From contig NZ_JPRF03000053.1 in the NCBI RefSeq assembly GCF_001188955.3, forward strand, positions 1 through 42,537: DNA of 42,537 bases. Reading direction: 5' to 3'. Positions within the stretch are counted from its first letter, which is position 1, and each line of letters begins with the position of its first letter. The stretch is from Kitasatospora aureofaciens (GTDB taxonomy: Bacteria > Actinomycetota > Actinomycetes > Streptomycetales > Streptomycetaceae). The notes below the pieces were generated by a model. It worked only from the letters and a program-made list of their open reading frames with translations. It did no database searches and had not been told where the DNA came from. A program made the position numbers and the translations under genes. Positions 23,162-31,429 of the stretch are shown here, in pieces.

Positions 23162-23473
23162 CAGGGACACTCCCAAGATCATCGGTCTCGGCTGTCGGCG
23201 CGCTCGGGCGACGCGAAAATCTGGCCGCCCCCGCGCCAGAGGCGGTCCGCTTGTTCGGACCGTCCCATCGGAATCGTGACAGAAAGCCCGCCCTTGCGGG
23301 GGCTGTTCGGCAGCGCGTCTTTGCAGGTCGTGTCGGAAGGGCCGGGCGGCCGGCGGCCGAGCCGGGCCGGGGCCCGCCGACGCCGGTCGAATTTTGGCCC
23401 GAACGCCTGTCGGGTCGGTGACGGGCCGGGCCGGGGTCGGATCGCAGGGGTGGGGGAGCCGGGCCGGGCCGGC
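23162..23473. other. Intergenic region upstream of the tadA pair
   Basis: No gene is seen in these 312 bases. Two small hairpins occur: GGTCCG (23244-23249) with CGGACC (23256-23261), and AGCCCGCCC with GGGGGCT near 23284-23303. They could be the 3' end of something transcribed rightward or control elements of the leftward tadA pair. Confidence 0.4.
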
Positions 23474-23710
23474 TCAGATGCGGAAGGTTCGCATCCGCAT
23501 CGCTTCGCGCATCCGGCGTTCCTTGGTCCGTCGGGGCTGGACCCGCTCCCTCAACTCGCGGGCCTCGGTGAGCTCGCGTAGGAAGACGGCCCGCCGCCTG
23601 CGGCGCTCCGACTCGGTCTCCGGGGGGTCCTGCGGCGGGCCGGCGTGAAGGGCCGCCCCGCCGACGGGCTCGTCCGCCGAGCCGTCCCCGGCTTTCGGGT
23701 TGCTCGTCAT
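23474..23710 (-). CDS. Small basic protein, function unknown
   Basis: This 78-residue protein has a hydrophilic start (MTSNPKAGDGSADEPVGG) and a strongly basic C-terminal helix (RRRRRAVFLRELTEARELRE...RTKERRMREAMRMRT). The composition suggests nucleic-acid or ribosome contact, but no family is recognised. The start is ambiguous between ATG 23710 and ATG 23722; neither has a strong ribosome site. It faces away from upp. Similar short basic genes stand between tadA and upp in Streptomyces, as I recall. Confidence 0.65.
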   Translation of the reverse strand: MTSNPKAGDGSADEPVGGAALHAGPPQDPPETESERRRRRAVFLRELTEARELRERVQPRRTKERRMREAMRMRTFRI

Positions 23711-23860
23711 AAGACGTGACATTCCCAGAAGCGCCGGGTTGATACCACAGGAACCGGTTCCGTCCGGACATCCGCCGCTCGTCACGGCGTGTCACCGAAA
23801 GGTGACCGCGGCCGGTGGGCGGCCTGGCACGGCGTGTCGTACAGGCGTCCAGGACCGGGC

Positions 23861-23866
23861 TAACCT
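23861..23866 (+). promoter_or_regulatory. -10 box of upp (leaderless layout)
   Basis: TAACCT fits TANNNT and ends 6 bases before the ATG of upp at 23873. No Shine-Dalgarno sequence is present in between. Confidence 0.6.
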
Positions 23867-23872
23867 CGGTAC

Positions 23873-24508
23873 ATGCGTCTCCACGTCGTCGACCACCCCC
23901 TGGTCGCCCACAAGCTCTCCACCCTGCGCGACGAGCGCACCGACTCGCCGACCTTCCGTCGCCTGACCGACGAGCTGGTGACCCTCCTCGCCTACGAGGC
24001 CACCCGGGACGTCCGCACCGACGAGGTGGAGATCACCACCCCCGTGGCGGTCACGCTCGGCACCCGGCTCAGCTACCCGCGTCCGCTGGTCGTGCCGATC
24101 CTGCGGGCCGGTCTCGGCATGCTGGACGGGATGACCCGCCTGCTGCCGACCGCCGAGGTCGGCTTCCTCGGCATGGTGCGCAACGAGGAGACCCTGGAGG
24201 CCTCCACGTACGCCACCCGGATGCCCGACGACCTCTCCGGCCGCCAGGTCTACGTGCTGGACCCGATGCTGGCCACCGGCGGCACCCTGGTCGCGGCGAT
24301 CAGGATGCTGATCGAGCGCGGCGCCACCGACGTCACCGCCGTGGTGCTGCTGGCCGCGCCGGAGGGCGTCGAGGTGATGAAGCGCGAGCTGGCCGACCTG
24401 CCGGTCACCGTGGTCACCGCCGCGCTGGACGAGCGGCTGAACGAGAACGGCTACATCGTCCCCGGCCTGGGCGACGCGGGCGACCGGCTGTACGGCACGG
24501 CCGGCTGA
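23873..24508 (+). CDS. upp: Uracil phosphoribosyltransferase
   Basis: This 211-residue enzyme joins uracil to PRPP to give UMP in pyrimidine salvage. It is full length. Visible features are MRLHVVDHPLVAHKLSTLRD at the N-terminus, PILRAGLGM, the PRPP-binding VYVLDPMLATGGTL (near residue 130) and the C-terminal GYIVPGLGDAGDRLYGT uracil-binding region. Its message appears leaderless. It ends at the hairpin at 24524-24553, and the neighbours match the usual Streptomyces order (tadA region, upp, LytR_C protein). Confidence 0.97.
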   Translation: MRLHVVDHPLVAHKLSTLRDERTDSPTFRRLTDELVTLLAYEATRDVRTDEVEITTPVAVTLGTRLSYPRPLVVPILRAGLGMLDGMTRLLPTAEVGFLGMVRNEETLEASTYATRMPDDLSGRQVYVLDPMLATGGTLVAAIRMLIERGATDVTAVVLLAAPEGVEVMKRELADLPVTVVTAALDERLNENGYIVPGLGDAGDRLYGTAG

Positions 24509-24523
24509 CCTTCCGAACGTCCG

Positions 24524-24553
24524 AGAGCCCCCGGCCGCGCGGCCGGGGGCTCT
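24524..24553. terminator. Bidirectional terminator after upp
   Basis: AGAGCCCCCGGCC (24524-24536) pairs with GGCCGGGGGCTCT (24541-24553) across a 4-base loop. It lies between upp and the convergent LytR_C gene (stop at 24573). Confidence 0.88.
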
Positions 24554-24572
24554 GCTCTTCCCCGCCGTGCGG

Positions 24573-25259
24573 TCAGCAGCTGCCGGTGGCGCTCGGGGTG
24601 GGGGAGGGCTTGATGGCCAGGGCGAGGGCGGCGGCCGCCTGGGTCTCGTCCAGTAGGGCGTTGTAGCTGTCGCCGATCACGAAGTCCACGCTGGCGTCGG
24701 TGCGGGCGTCGGCGGTGACGGTGGCCCCGGCGATCTGGGAGCTGACCAGCGTGCCGGCGGCGGCGCCGGTCGGGCCGGCGATCACCTGGGCGGTGCCGGG
24801 CACCTTCTTGTCCAGTTCGGCGGGCGCGTTGCCGACCTTGCCGATGACGAAGCCGCGCTTCTTGAGCTCGTCGGCGGTCCGCCCGGCCAGGCCGGCCTTG
24901 GTGGTGGCGTTGTAGACGTTCACCGTGACGGCCGTGGGCGCGGGTACGGCGTGCGGGTCCAGCGCGGCGGCCGGGGCGCCGGAGGCCGCGGGGGTGCCGG
25001 GGGTGGCGCCCGGGGTCGGGGCGGCCAGCGGCTTGCCGGACGGGTCGGCGCAGGCCTGCGCGGAGGCGTTTCCGGTCCTGCCGCGGAAGATGTCGTACAG
25101 CTGCACGCCGCCGAGGCCGATCAGGGCCAGGGCGAGCAGGGCCGCGAGCGCGGCGATCACCTTGCGACTCTTCTTCGGGGGCCGGCCAAGCCGCGGGTAG
25201 GCGTTGCCGGTGATGCGGTACTGCTTCCCCTTGAGGCCTTGGGGAGTCAACATGCTCAC
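24573..25259 (-). CDS. Membrane-anchored LytR_C-domain protein
   Basis: This 228-residue protein has GTG at 25259 after GGGGGAGA (an ATG two codons on is also possible). A conserved cytosolic head (MLTPQGLKGKQYRITGNAYP) is followed by basic residues and one transmembrane helix (about 34-54). A Pro/Ala linker leads to a LytR_C domain (TVNVYNATTKAGLAGRTADELKKRGF). The domain is found in wall-associated proteins and would sit outside the membrane. The precise role is unknown. Confidence 0.85.
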   Translation of the reverse strand: MSMLTPQGLKGKQYRITGNAYPRLGRPPKKSRKVIAALAALLALALIGLGGVQLYDIFRGRTGNASAQACADPSGKPLAAPTPGATPGTPAASGAPAAALDPHAVPAPTAVTVNVYNATTKAGLAGRTADELKKRGFVIGKVGNAPAELDKKVPGTAQVIAGPTGAAAGTLVSSQIAGATVTADARTDASVDFVIGDSYNALLDETQAAAALALAIKPSPTPSATGSC

Positions 25260-25447
25260 GGTTTGTCTCCCCCTCGTGCCGGGGCGGGGTCGGGATGACG
25301 GGCGGCCGGGCAGAGGCGTCCTCCCGGTGCGGGCGGATCCCCTGGTCGCGGCCGTAGTCAGCAGCGTAGTGCCGGACAGCTGGGAAGGTACTAAATGATC
25401 ATCATCTGGCGTACCCCGGCACCCGAAAGGAGGTACCCGGGTACGCG

Positions 25448-25484
25448 CGGACCGCCCTCCGCCGGGTGGCGAGGGGGCGGTCCG
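25448..25484 (-). terminator. Hairpin after the VapB-like gene
   Basis: CGGACCGCCCTC (25448-25459) pairs with GAGGGGGCGGTCCG (25471-25484) with one bulge. It is just beyond the stop at 25504 of the leftward gene. A separate 12-base palindrome GTACCCGGGTAC lies at 25433-25444. Confidence 0.6.
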
Positions 25485-25503
25485 GGAAGTCGCCGTGCGG
25501 CCG

Positions 25504-25800
25504 TCAGTCCATTTCGAGGACACGGGCGTGCAGCACCTGGCGCTGCTGCAGCGCGGCCCGTACGGCCCGGTGCAGCCCGTCCTCCAGGTAGAGGTCGCCG
25601 TGCCACTTCACCACGTGGGCGAAGAGGTCCCCGTAGAAGGTCGAGTCCTCGGCCAGCAGGGTTTCCAGGTCGAGTTGGCCCTTGGTGGTCACCAGCTGGT
25701 CGAGCCGCACCGGACGCGGGGCGACGTCAGCCCACTGGCGGGTGCTCGTCCGGCCGTGATCCGGGTACGGCCGCCCATTGCCGATGCGCTTGAAGATCAC
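25504..25800 (-). CDS. Conserved small protein, VapB-like annotation likely
   Basis: This 98-residue protein starts GTG 25800 (VIFKRIGNGRPYPDHG). It matches a Streptomyces family I recall being annotated as a type II VapB-family antitoxin, but no toxin gene is next to it and no ribbon-helix-helix or AbrB pattern is clear. The middle has LVTTKGQLDLETLLAEDSTF and the end VLHARVLEMD. Position next to the LytR_C gene and upp is as I recall it in streptomycetes. I regard the toxin-antitoxin role as doubtful. The message appears leaderless. Confidence 0.75.
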   Translation of the reverse strand: MIFKRIGNGRPYPDHGRTSTRQWADVAPRPVRLDQLVTTKGQLDLETLLAEDSTFYGDLFAHVVKWHGDLYLEDGLHRAVRAALQQRQVLHARVLEMD

Positions 25801-25806
25801 ACGGAA

Positions 25807-25812
25807 AGCCTA
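25807..25812 (-). promoter_or_regulatory. -10 box of the VapB-like gene (leaderless layout)
   Basis: On the minus strand TAGGCT fits TANNNT and ends 6 bases before the GTG at 25800. The spacer TTCCGT is no Shine-Dalgarno site. Confidence 0.5.
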
Positions 25813-26108
25813 CCGTTCGGACGGCGGATGGCCCAGCAGCCGCGGGGGCGCCACGCGCACGGTTGTGGGCTGGGGGTGGGTGATTGCGGCTGTTTGATGG
25901 GAAATGTCGTGAACATCGCCCGGTCGCGGCCGGGTTCAGGCCGTGTTTTTGGCGTCTGATCCCGTCCGGTCGCGTGCACCGATGTCCTCCGCCCCGCCCC
26001 GCAGACCGTCCGGGAGGTCAGGGGGACGTCTCCGGCCGCTCGGCCGGGTGGCGGCTCGGGCAGGAGATCCCGCGCAGCCTGTTCGGGACGTCCAGTGGCG
26101 GCGGTGAG
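25813..26108. other. Intergenic region, no gene seen
   Basis: About 296 bases with moderately lower GC around 25860-25960 and a run of five T near 25945. CCCGGTCGCGGCCGGG (near 25919-25934) is a small hairpin that may end rightward transcription. I see no coding signal. Confidence 0.35.
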
Positions 26109-27275
26109 TCAGCTCCCGAGCGCGGCGCCGATCCGGTCGAGGGAGGACAGCCGCATCAGGCCGTAGTGGTAGAACTCGACCTCGGGGACACCGAGGCCGC
26201 GCAGCACCCCGATCTTGGCGGCGAGGTTCTCCGGTCCGTCGCAGTCCGCGGCCATCGGGCGAAGGATCACCGCCATCCGCTCCGGCCGGACGCCGTGCAG
26301 GGCGAAGGCGGCGAGCTTCTCCCGGACGGCCTCCGGGGTCCCGGCGTAGCCGAGGGTCTCGATCTGGTCGGTGGCCGCGGCGAGGGCGGGCAGGTCGATT
26401 CCCGCCAGCCAGCCCCTGCCGGGGCCGCCGCCGTCCATGAAGCTCAGCCGCATGCCGTGGTGGCGGGCGCGTTCGGTGAGTTCGGCGGCGAGCGAGGTGA
26501 CGGTGGCGGCGGAGGCGTCCACGTAGCCGGCGAAGGCGCCGTCGGCGAGGGCGCTCAGGTCGGCGGGCTCGGCGGCGGCCTCCTGATCGGCCAGGCGGCG
26601 GCGCAGTTCGGCCCGGACGGCCTCGGCCACCTGCTCGGCCGGGACGCCCGTGCGGGTGGCGGCGGCGCGGCAGTGCGGGCAGAAGCAGACGCCGAGCAGG
26701 GCCTCGGCGGTCGGGCCCAGCTCCTCGAAGTAGCGCTCGTGGTGGTAGCCGTGGCGCAGGCCGTGGAAGTGCAGGGACTCCGCGCGGATCGCGTCCACGC
26801 CGTACCGCGCCAGCTCCTCGACCAGGGTCAGCGCGTACTCCCGTACCTCGGGGTGGGCCGGGCAGAGCTCGGTGAGGTGGCGGTCGCCGAAGGCGTTGGC
26901 CGGGGCGCAGTCGGGGTGGGCGAAGCCGAGCCGATCGTTGTGGCAGAAGACCGTCCAGGCGTGCAGCCTGAGGCCGCGGCGGCCGGCCTCGGCGGCGGCC
27001 TCGGCGAAGGGGTCGCGCGCGCCGATCGCGGTGGACGGGACGGGCGCCAGGCGACGACCCGCCCAGCGGGCCGGGTCGGGGCGGAAGTACGCGGCGCCGG
27101 GCTCCAGGTAGCGGATCACCTGGCGGGGGTTGTGCGGGAAGACGTCGCGGGCCTCGTGGTAGACCGAGGCCAGGGTGACGCCGCCGACGCCGGCGCGGTC
27201 GGTGAGGTTGCCGAAGAAGGTGTCGGCGCCCTCGTCGAGCAGGTCGGTGGCGAAGGCGAGGACGGACGACTCCAC
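26109..27275 (-). CDS. TIM-barrel glycosidase-like protein, function unknown
   Basis: This 388-residue protein has GTG at 27275 with GGAG upstream and no signal peptide. The body reads like a (beta/alpha)8 glycoside-hydrolase fold: RLHAWTVFCHND, CPAHPEVREYALTLVEELARY, GVDAIRAESLHFHGLRHGYHH (Glu166 as a possible catalytic residue), and a cysteine cluster CFCPHC at residues 197-202 that may bind metal. I do not recognise the exact family. Neighbours give no pathway clue; it is 86 bases from the rhomboid gene in the same direction. Confidence 0.75.
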   Translation of the reverse strand: MESSVLAFATDLLDEGADTFFGNLTDRAGVGGVTLASVYHEARDVFPHNPRQVIRYLEPGAAYFRPDPARWAGRRLAPVPSTAIGARDPFAEAAAEAGRRGLRLHAWTVFCHNDRLGFAHPDCAPANAFGDRHLTELCPAHPEVREYALTLVEELARYGVDAIRAESLHFHGLRHGYHHERYFEELGPTAEALLGVCFCPHCRAAATRTGVPAEQVAEAVRAELRRRLADQEAAAEPADLSALADGAFAGYVDASAATVTSLAAELTERARHHGMRLSFMDGGGPGRGWLAGIDLPALAAATDQIETLGYAGTPEAVREKLAAFALHGVRPERMAVILRPMAADCDGPENLAAKIGVLRGLGVPEVEFYHYGLMRLSSLDRIGAALGS

Positions 27276-27361
27276 GGTGCGGCTCCGGAGCTGGGGACGG
27301 GTGCGTCGTTCACGCTAGCCGGAGGGCCGGTAATGGTCTATACCTGGTGCGCCCGGTCGGG

Positions 27362-28036
27362 TCACAGGCCCAGGTCGTCCAGCTCCTTGAGTAGGGCGGC
27401 GTTGGGGCTGCCCGGGGCGGGAGCCGCGGGGACGGGCTTCGGTGGCTCCTGGTTGCGGAGCCGCGCCGGGTTGCGGAGCAGGTAGGCGGCGGCCAGTCCG
27501 CCGATCAGCCCGCCGAGGTGGCCCAGCCAGCTGACGCCGTGGGCGATCGGCAGCACGCCGATCAGGATCGTCCAGTAGACCGCGGCGACGCCGACGCCGA
27601 CCACCGCGTCCAGCAGGTTGCGGTCGAGGACGCCGCGCAGCACCACGTAGCCGAGGTAGCCGTAGACCATGCCGCTCGCCCCGGCCGTCACGGTGTTCGA
27701 GCTCTCCAGCAGCCAGATGGTGAGCCCGCCGGACACCGTGATCACGAGGCTGGCCAGCAGGAACTTCCGCATGCCGCGGTAGGCGGCCAGGAAGCCCAGC
27801 ACGAACAGCGGCCAGGAGTTGGAGATGATGTGGTCCCAACTGAAGTGCAGGAACGGCATGGTGAACATCTCGGGCAGGTCGTCCACCCGCTCCGGGCGCA
27901 GGCCGTACTCCTTGGACAGGTCGTAGTCGTCCAGCCAGTTGACCACCTGGACGGACCAGATGACGGCCTGGATCCCGAGCATGGTGAACAGCGCGCGGCG
28001 GGAATCCGAGAACAACTGGGCGAGTTTCGAGGCCAT
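27362..28036 (-). CDS. Rhomboid-family intramembrane serine protease
   Basis: This 224-residue protein has six or more transmembrane helices. The catalytic serine is in GASGMVYG and the histidine in GHLGGLIGG; HISNSWPLFVLG carries the conserved His/Asn in helix 2. It cleaves membrane proteins within the bilayer. ATG 28036 was chosen because a -10 box ends 7 bases upstream (28044-28049), giving a leaderless message; an upstream frame to 28096 is not conserved in style. The C-terminal 40 residues are a Pro-rich cytosolic tail. Confidence 0.88.
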   Translation of the reverse strand: MASKLAQLFSDSRRALFTMLGIQAVIWSVQVVNWLDDYDLSKEYGLRPERVDDLPEMFTMPFLHFSWDHIISNSWPLFVLGFLAAYRGMRKFLLASLVITVSGGLTIWLLESSNTVTAGASGMVYGYLGYVVLRGVLDRNLLDAVVGVGVAAVYWTILIGVLPIAHGVSWLGHLGGLIGGLAAAYLLRNPARLRNQEPPKPVPAAPAPGSPNAALLKELDDLGL

Positions 28037-28043
28037 GTCGTCG

Positions 28044-28049
28044 ACTGTA
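28044..28049 (-). promoter_or_regulatory. -10 box of the rhomboid gene (leaderless layout)
   Basis: On the minus strand TACAGT fits TANNNT and ends 7 bases before the ATG at 28036 (spacer CGACGAC, not a ribosome site). Confidence 0.6.
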
Positions 28050-28119
28050 GGGGCGGCCGGATCGGTCGTGCACCCCATTACAGTGATCCGTGTCATTCCG
28101 AGCGTGAGAGGTGCACCCC

Positions 28120-28638
28120 ATGAGTGTTCGTCCGCCGTTGCCGTACGAGTTCCTGCCGCGGGTTCCGTCCTTCGAACTGAGCAGCCGGGACATCACCGAA
28201 GGCGGCACGCTGGGTCAGGAGTTCATCCACGGCGGCGGCAACCTCTCGCCGCAGCTGTCCTGGTCGGGCCTGCCGGAGGGCACCCGGAGCATCGCCGTCA
28301 CCTGCTACGACCCGGACGCGCCGACCGGCTCCGGCTGGTGGCACTGGCTGGCCCTCAACCTGCCCGCCGACACCACCGAACTGCCGCGCGGCGCCGGCTC
28401 CTCGGACGAGTCCCTGCCGGGCGCGGCCTCCTTCCACGGGCGCAACGACTTCCCGGACAACAAGTACGACGGCGCCGCCCCGCCGCCCGGCGCCCCGCAC
28501 CGGTACGTGTTCGCGGTGCACGCGCTGGACGTGGAGAAGCTGGACGTCACCGCCGACACCCCGGCCGCCCAGATCGGCTTCAACCTCACCTTCCACACCC
28601 TCGGGCGGGCGCTGCTGACGGCCGAGTACGGGGTCTGA
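28120..28638 (+). CDS. YbhB/YbcL-type phosphatidylethanolamine-binding protein
   Basis: This 172-residue protein has ATG at 28120 after GAGAGG. Family motifs are LSPQLSWSGLPEGTRSIAVTCYDPDAP (ligand-site DPDAP), GWWHWLALNLP, SFHGRNDFPDN(K)YDG with the GP/GG-type pocket, and PPPGAPHRYVFAVHALD. It is a soluble ligand-binding protein of uncertain role, probably cytosolic. It is divergent from the rhomboid gene (83 bases). The direct repeat GTGCACCCCAT (28068-28078 and 28111-28121) brackets the intergenic region. Confidence 0.9.
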   Translation: MSVRPPLPYEFLPRVPSFELSSRDITEGGTLGQEFIHGGGNLSPQLSWSGLPEGTRSIAVTCYDPDAPTGSGWWHWLALNLPADTTELPRGAGSSDESLPGAASFHGRNDFPDNKYDGAAPPPGAPHRYVFAVHALDVEKLDVTADTPAAQIGFNLTFHTLGRALLTAEYGV

Positions 28639-28649
28639 GCCTCCTTTCC

Positions 28650-28681
28650 GCCGGGGCCCGCCGTCCAGAGCGGCCCCCGGC
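28650..28681. terminator. Bidirectional terminator between convergent genes
   Basis: GCCGGGGCCCGC (28650-28661) pairs with GCGGCCCCCGGC (28670-28681) with one mismatch, between the YbhB-like stop and the WYL-regulator stop at 28682. Confidence 0.65.
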
Positions 28682-29662
28682 TCAGCCCCCCGGCTCAGCC
28701 CCCCGAGGCGCCGCGCGGTCGGCCCGGTCCGCGATCGTGCGCAGGTGCTCGCGCAGCTCCGGCGGCTCGTGCACCTCGAAGTCGCAGTCCAGCATCAGCA
28801 GTCCGGCCGCCAGCCACTTCAGCGAGTCGGCCCGGGAGCGCAGACGGCAGCTGTGGTCGTCGATCGGTTCGAGCTCGTAGTCGCCGGTCCAGGGCATCCA
28901 GCCGTCGACCTCGGCGGCGGGGCGGTGGACGGTGGCCACCATGGTGTGCGTCGGTGAGTGGCGGCGCAGCCGGCTCGCGACGAACCCGGCGGCGTCCTCG
29001 GCCGGGAGCGGGCGCGGGGTGAAGCGGGCGCCGGTGGCGAACGGTTCGGTGATCCGGTCGACCCGGAAGAGCCGCCAGTCGTCCCGGTCCAGGTCGTAGC
29101 CGATCAGGTACCAGCGGCGGCCGGTCGAGACGAGCCGCTCGGGCTCGACGTTGCGCCGGGTCTCGGCGCCGTCGCGGGCCCGGTAGGCGAAGCGCAGCCG
29201 CTCGTGGTTGGTGACGGCGCCGGCGAGCAGGGTCAGGGCCTCCGGGTCGACGGTCGGGCCGTCCCCGGTGAGCAGCGGCACGGTGGCCGTGTTCAGGGTG
29301 CCCACCCGGTGCCGCAGCCGGCCCGGCAGCACCTGGAGCAGCTTGCCGAGTGCCCGTACCGAGGCCTCCTCGATGCCGACCACGGCGTGCCCGGCGGCCG
29401 CCCGCAGGCCGACCGCGATGGCCACCGCCTCCTCGTCGTCCAGGAGCAGCGGCGGCATCGCGGTGCCCGCGACCAACCGGTAGCCGCCGACCGCGCCCAT
29501 GGTGGCCTGCACCGGGTAGCCGAGGTCGCGCAGCCGGTCGATGTCCCGGCGGATGGTGCGCGGGCTGACGCCGAGCCGCTCGGCGAGTTCGCTGCCGGGC
29601 CACTCGCGCGGGGTCTGCAGCAGGGACAGCAGGTTCAGCAGCCGGGCCGGCGTGTCACTCAT
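28682..29662 (-). CDS. WYL-domain transcriptional regulator (DeoR-type HTH)
   Basis: This 326-residue protein has ATG at 29662 after CTGGAGG. The N-terminal winged helix (RLLNLLSLLQ...LAERLGVSPRTIRRDIDRLRDLGYPV) binds DNA. A WYL core follows (RWYLIGYDLDRDDWRLFRVDRI, residues about 185-207), probably a ligand or nucleic-acid sensor, then a C-terminal WCX-type region. It is divergent from an MFS exporter (94 bases apart) and may control it. Confidence 0.92.
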   Translation of the reverse strand: MSDTPARLLNLLSLLQTPREWPGSELAERLGVSPRTIRRDIDRLRDLGYPVQATMGAVGGYRLVAGTAMPPLLLDDEEAVAIAVGLRAAAGHAVVGIEEASVRALGKLLQVLPGRLRHRVGTLNTATVPLLTGDGPTVDPEALTLLAGAVTNHERLRFAYRARDGAETRRNVEPERLVSTGRRWYLIGYDLDRDDWRLFRVDRITEPFATGARFTPRPLPAEDAAGFVASRLRRHSPTHTMVATVHRPAAEVDGWMPWTGDYELEPIDDHSCRLRSRADSLKWLAAGLLMLDCDFEVHEPPELREHLRTIADRADRAAPRGAEPGG

Positions 29663-29756
29663 GCCCTCCAGCATGCCGGAGGAACTGGGACAGGGTCTGA
29701 CCTACATGACCCGTACCGTTCCGGACGTGCAGCAGCGGACGAGTGAGGAGAACGGA

Positions 29757-31238
29757 ATGACTACGGCGGGAGCCGACCGGCGGAGGTGGATCGCGCTGGC
29801 GATCGTGATGGTCGCCTCCTTCATGGACCTGGTGGACGTCACCATCGTCAACATCGCCATCCCGAGCATCCAGCAGGACACCGGCGCCTCCTTCAGCGCC
29901 ATCCAGTGGGTCACCGGCGGCTACGCGCTGGCCTTCGCGATCGGCCTGATCACCGGCGGGCGGCTCGGCGACATCCACGGCCGCAAGCGGCTCTTCCTGA
30001 TCGGCATCGGCGGCTTCACGCTGGCCTCGGCGCTGTGCGGGCTGGCCTCCGGCCCGGAGATGCTGGTCGCGATGCGGATCCTGCAGGGCGGGACGGCGGC
30101 GCTGATGGTGCCGCAGGTGCTGTCGATCATCCACGCGACCTTCCCTGCGGAGGAGCGCGGCAAGGTGTTCGGGATGTTCGGCGCGGTGGTCGGGCTGGGC
30201 GCGGTGTCCGGTCCGATGATCGGCGCGCTGCTCACCGAGTGGAACCTGCTGGGCCTCGAGTGGCGGCCGATCTTCCTGATCAACCTGCCCGTCGGCATCG
30301 CCGGGCTGCTGCTCGGACGCCGCTTCATCGACGAGTCCAGGGCCGAGCACGCGCTCAAGCTGGACCTGGTCGGCGTGGCGCTGGCCAGCCTCGGCCTGCT
30401 GATGCTGATCTACCCGCTGACCCACGGCCGGGAGGCCGGCTGGCCGCTCTGGGGCTACCTGTCGATGGCCGGCAGCCTGCCGGTGTTCGTGCTCTTCGTG
30501 GTGTACGAGAAGGCCAAGACGCGGCGGGACGGCTCGCCGCTGGTCGAGCTGTCGCTGTTCCGGGTGAAGAGCTTCGCGGCCGGGATCTGCGTGCAGCTGG
30601 CCTTCGGCGTCGCGCTCGGCATCTTCTTCCTGGTCTGGACGCTCTACATGCAGGTCGGCCTCGGCTGGAGCCCGCTCAAGGCGGGTGCCACCGGCATCCC
30701 GTTCTCGCTCGCGGTCTCCACGGCGGCCGGGCTCTCGGTGCAGAAGCTGGTGCCGCGGTTCGGGCGCAAGGTGCTCCAGGCGGGCGCGCTGATCATGGCG
30801 GTGGGCGTGCTCGTCTACATCGGGGAGGCGCACCGGTACGGGACGGGCATCGCGCCCTGGCAGATGGCGCTGCCGCTGGTGGTGATGGGCCTCGGGATGG
30901 GGCTGATCGTCGCGCCGATCACCGACGCGATCCTCTCCGAGGTGCCGCGCCGGCACGCCGGGTCGGCCTCGGGGCTGATCAACACCGTGCAGCAGGTCGG
31001 CAACGCGCTCGGGCTCGGGCTGGTGTCGGTGGCCTTCTTCGGGGCGATGGACGACGTGGTCGCGCCGGACGCGCTGGGAACGGCCTTCGGCGGGGCGTTC
31101 GTGCACGCGATGTGGTGGGTCGCGGGGGTGCTGCTGGCGGTGTTCCTGCTGATGTTCGCGCTGCCGCGCAAGCGCGGGGTGGCGGTCGAGGCCGGTGCCC
31201 CGGACGGCGCGGAGCAGCGGGAGTCCGTCCTGGTGTGA
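29757..31238 (+). CDS. MFS exporter, DHA2 (EmrB/QacA) family, 14 TM
   Basis: This 493-residue protein has ATG at 29757 after GAGGAGAACGG. MVASFMDLVDVTIVNIAIPSI is the D1 motif of the DHA2 family, GGRLGDIHGRKRLFLIG is motif A and VVGLGAVSGPMIGALL matches motif C. It would export a drug or metabolite using the proton gradient in the cell membrane. It faces the WYL regulator, which is its likely controller. Confidence 0.93.
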   Translation: MTTAGADRRRWIALAIVMVASFMDLVDVTIVNIAIPSIQQDTGASFSAIQWVTGGYALAFAIGLITGGRLGDIHGRKRLFLIGIGGFTLASALCGLASGPEMLVAMRILQGGTAALMVPQVLSIIHATFPAEERGKVFGMFGAVVGLGAVSGPMIGALLTEWNLLGLEWRPIFLINLPVGIAGLLLGRRFIDESRAEHALKLDLVGVALASLGLLMLIYPLTHGREAGWPLWGYLSMAGSLPVFVLFVVYEKAKTRRDGSPLVELSLFRVKSFAAGICVQLAFGVALGIFFLVWTLYMQVGLGWSPLKAGATGIPFSLAVSTAAGLSVQKLVPRFGRKVLQAGALIMAVGVLVYIGEAHRYGTGIAPWQMALPLVVMGLGMGLIVAPITDAILSEVPRRHAGSASGLINTVQQVGNALGLGLVSVAFFGAMDDVVAPDALGTAFGGAFVHAMWWVAGVLLAVFLLMFALPRKRGVAVEAGAPDGAEQRESVLV

Positions 31239-31429
31239 CGGCTCCGGGCTTCCGGTCCCGGGTTTTCGGTTCCGGGTTTTCCGATCTCGGGGGGGAGGGC
31301 CTCGGTCGCGCTGCGCGGCCGGGGCCCTCGTCGCTCACGGGGAGGGCCGCATCCGCGGGCGGTACGCCTACGCGCTGGTGCCCGCCAGCCGGTAGTCGCG
31401 GCCGCTCCCGGCCGGGGCCGGCCGGCGGC

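Noticed and set aside
25504..25800. Functional VapBC toxin-antitoxin module
   Set aside because: No PIN-domain or other toxin gene is adjacent and no DNA-binding fold is evident.
29655..31106. Antisense 483-codon frame over the MFS gene
   Set aside because: His/Arg/Asp-rich shadow text; the plus strand has clear MFS motifs.
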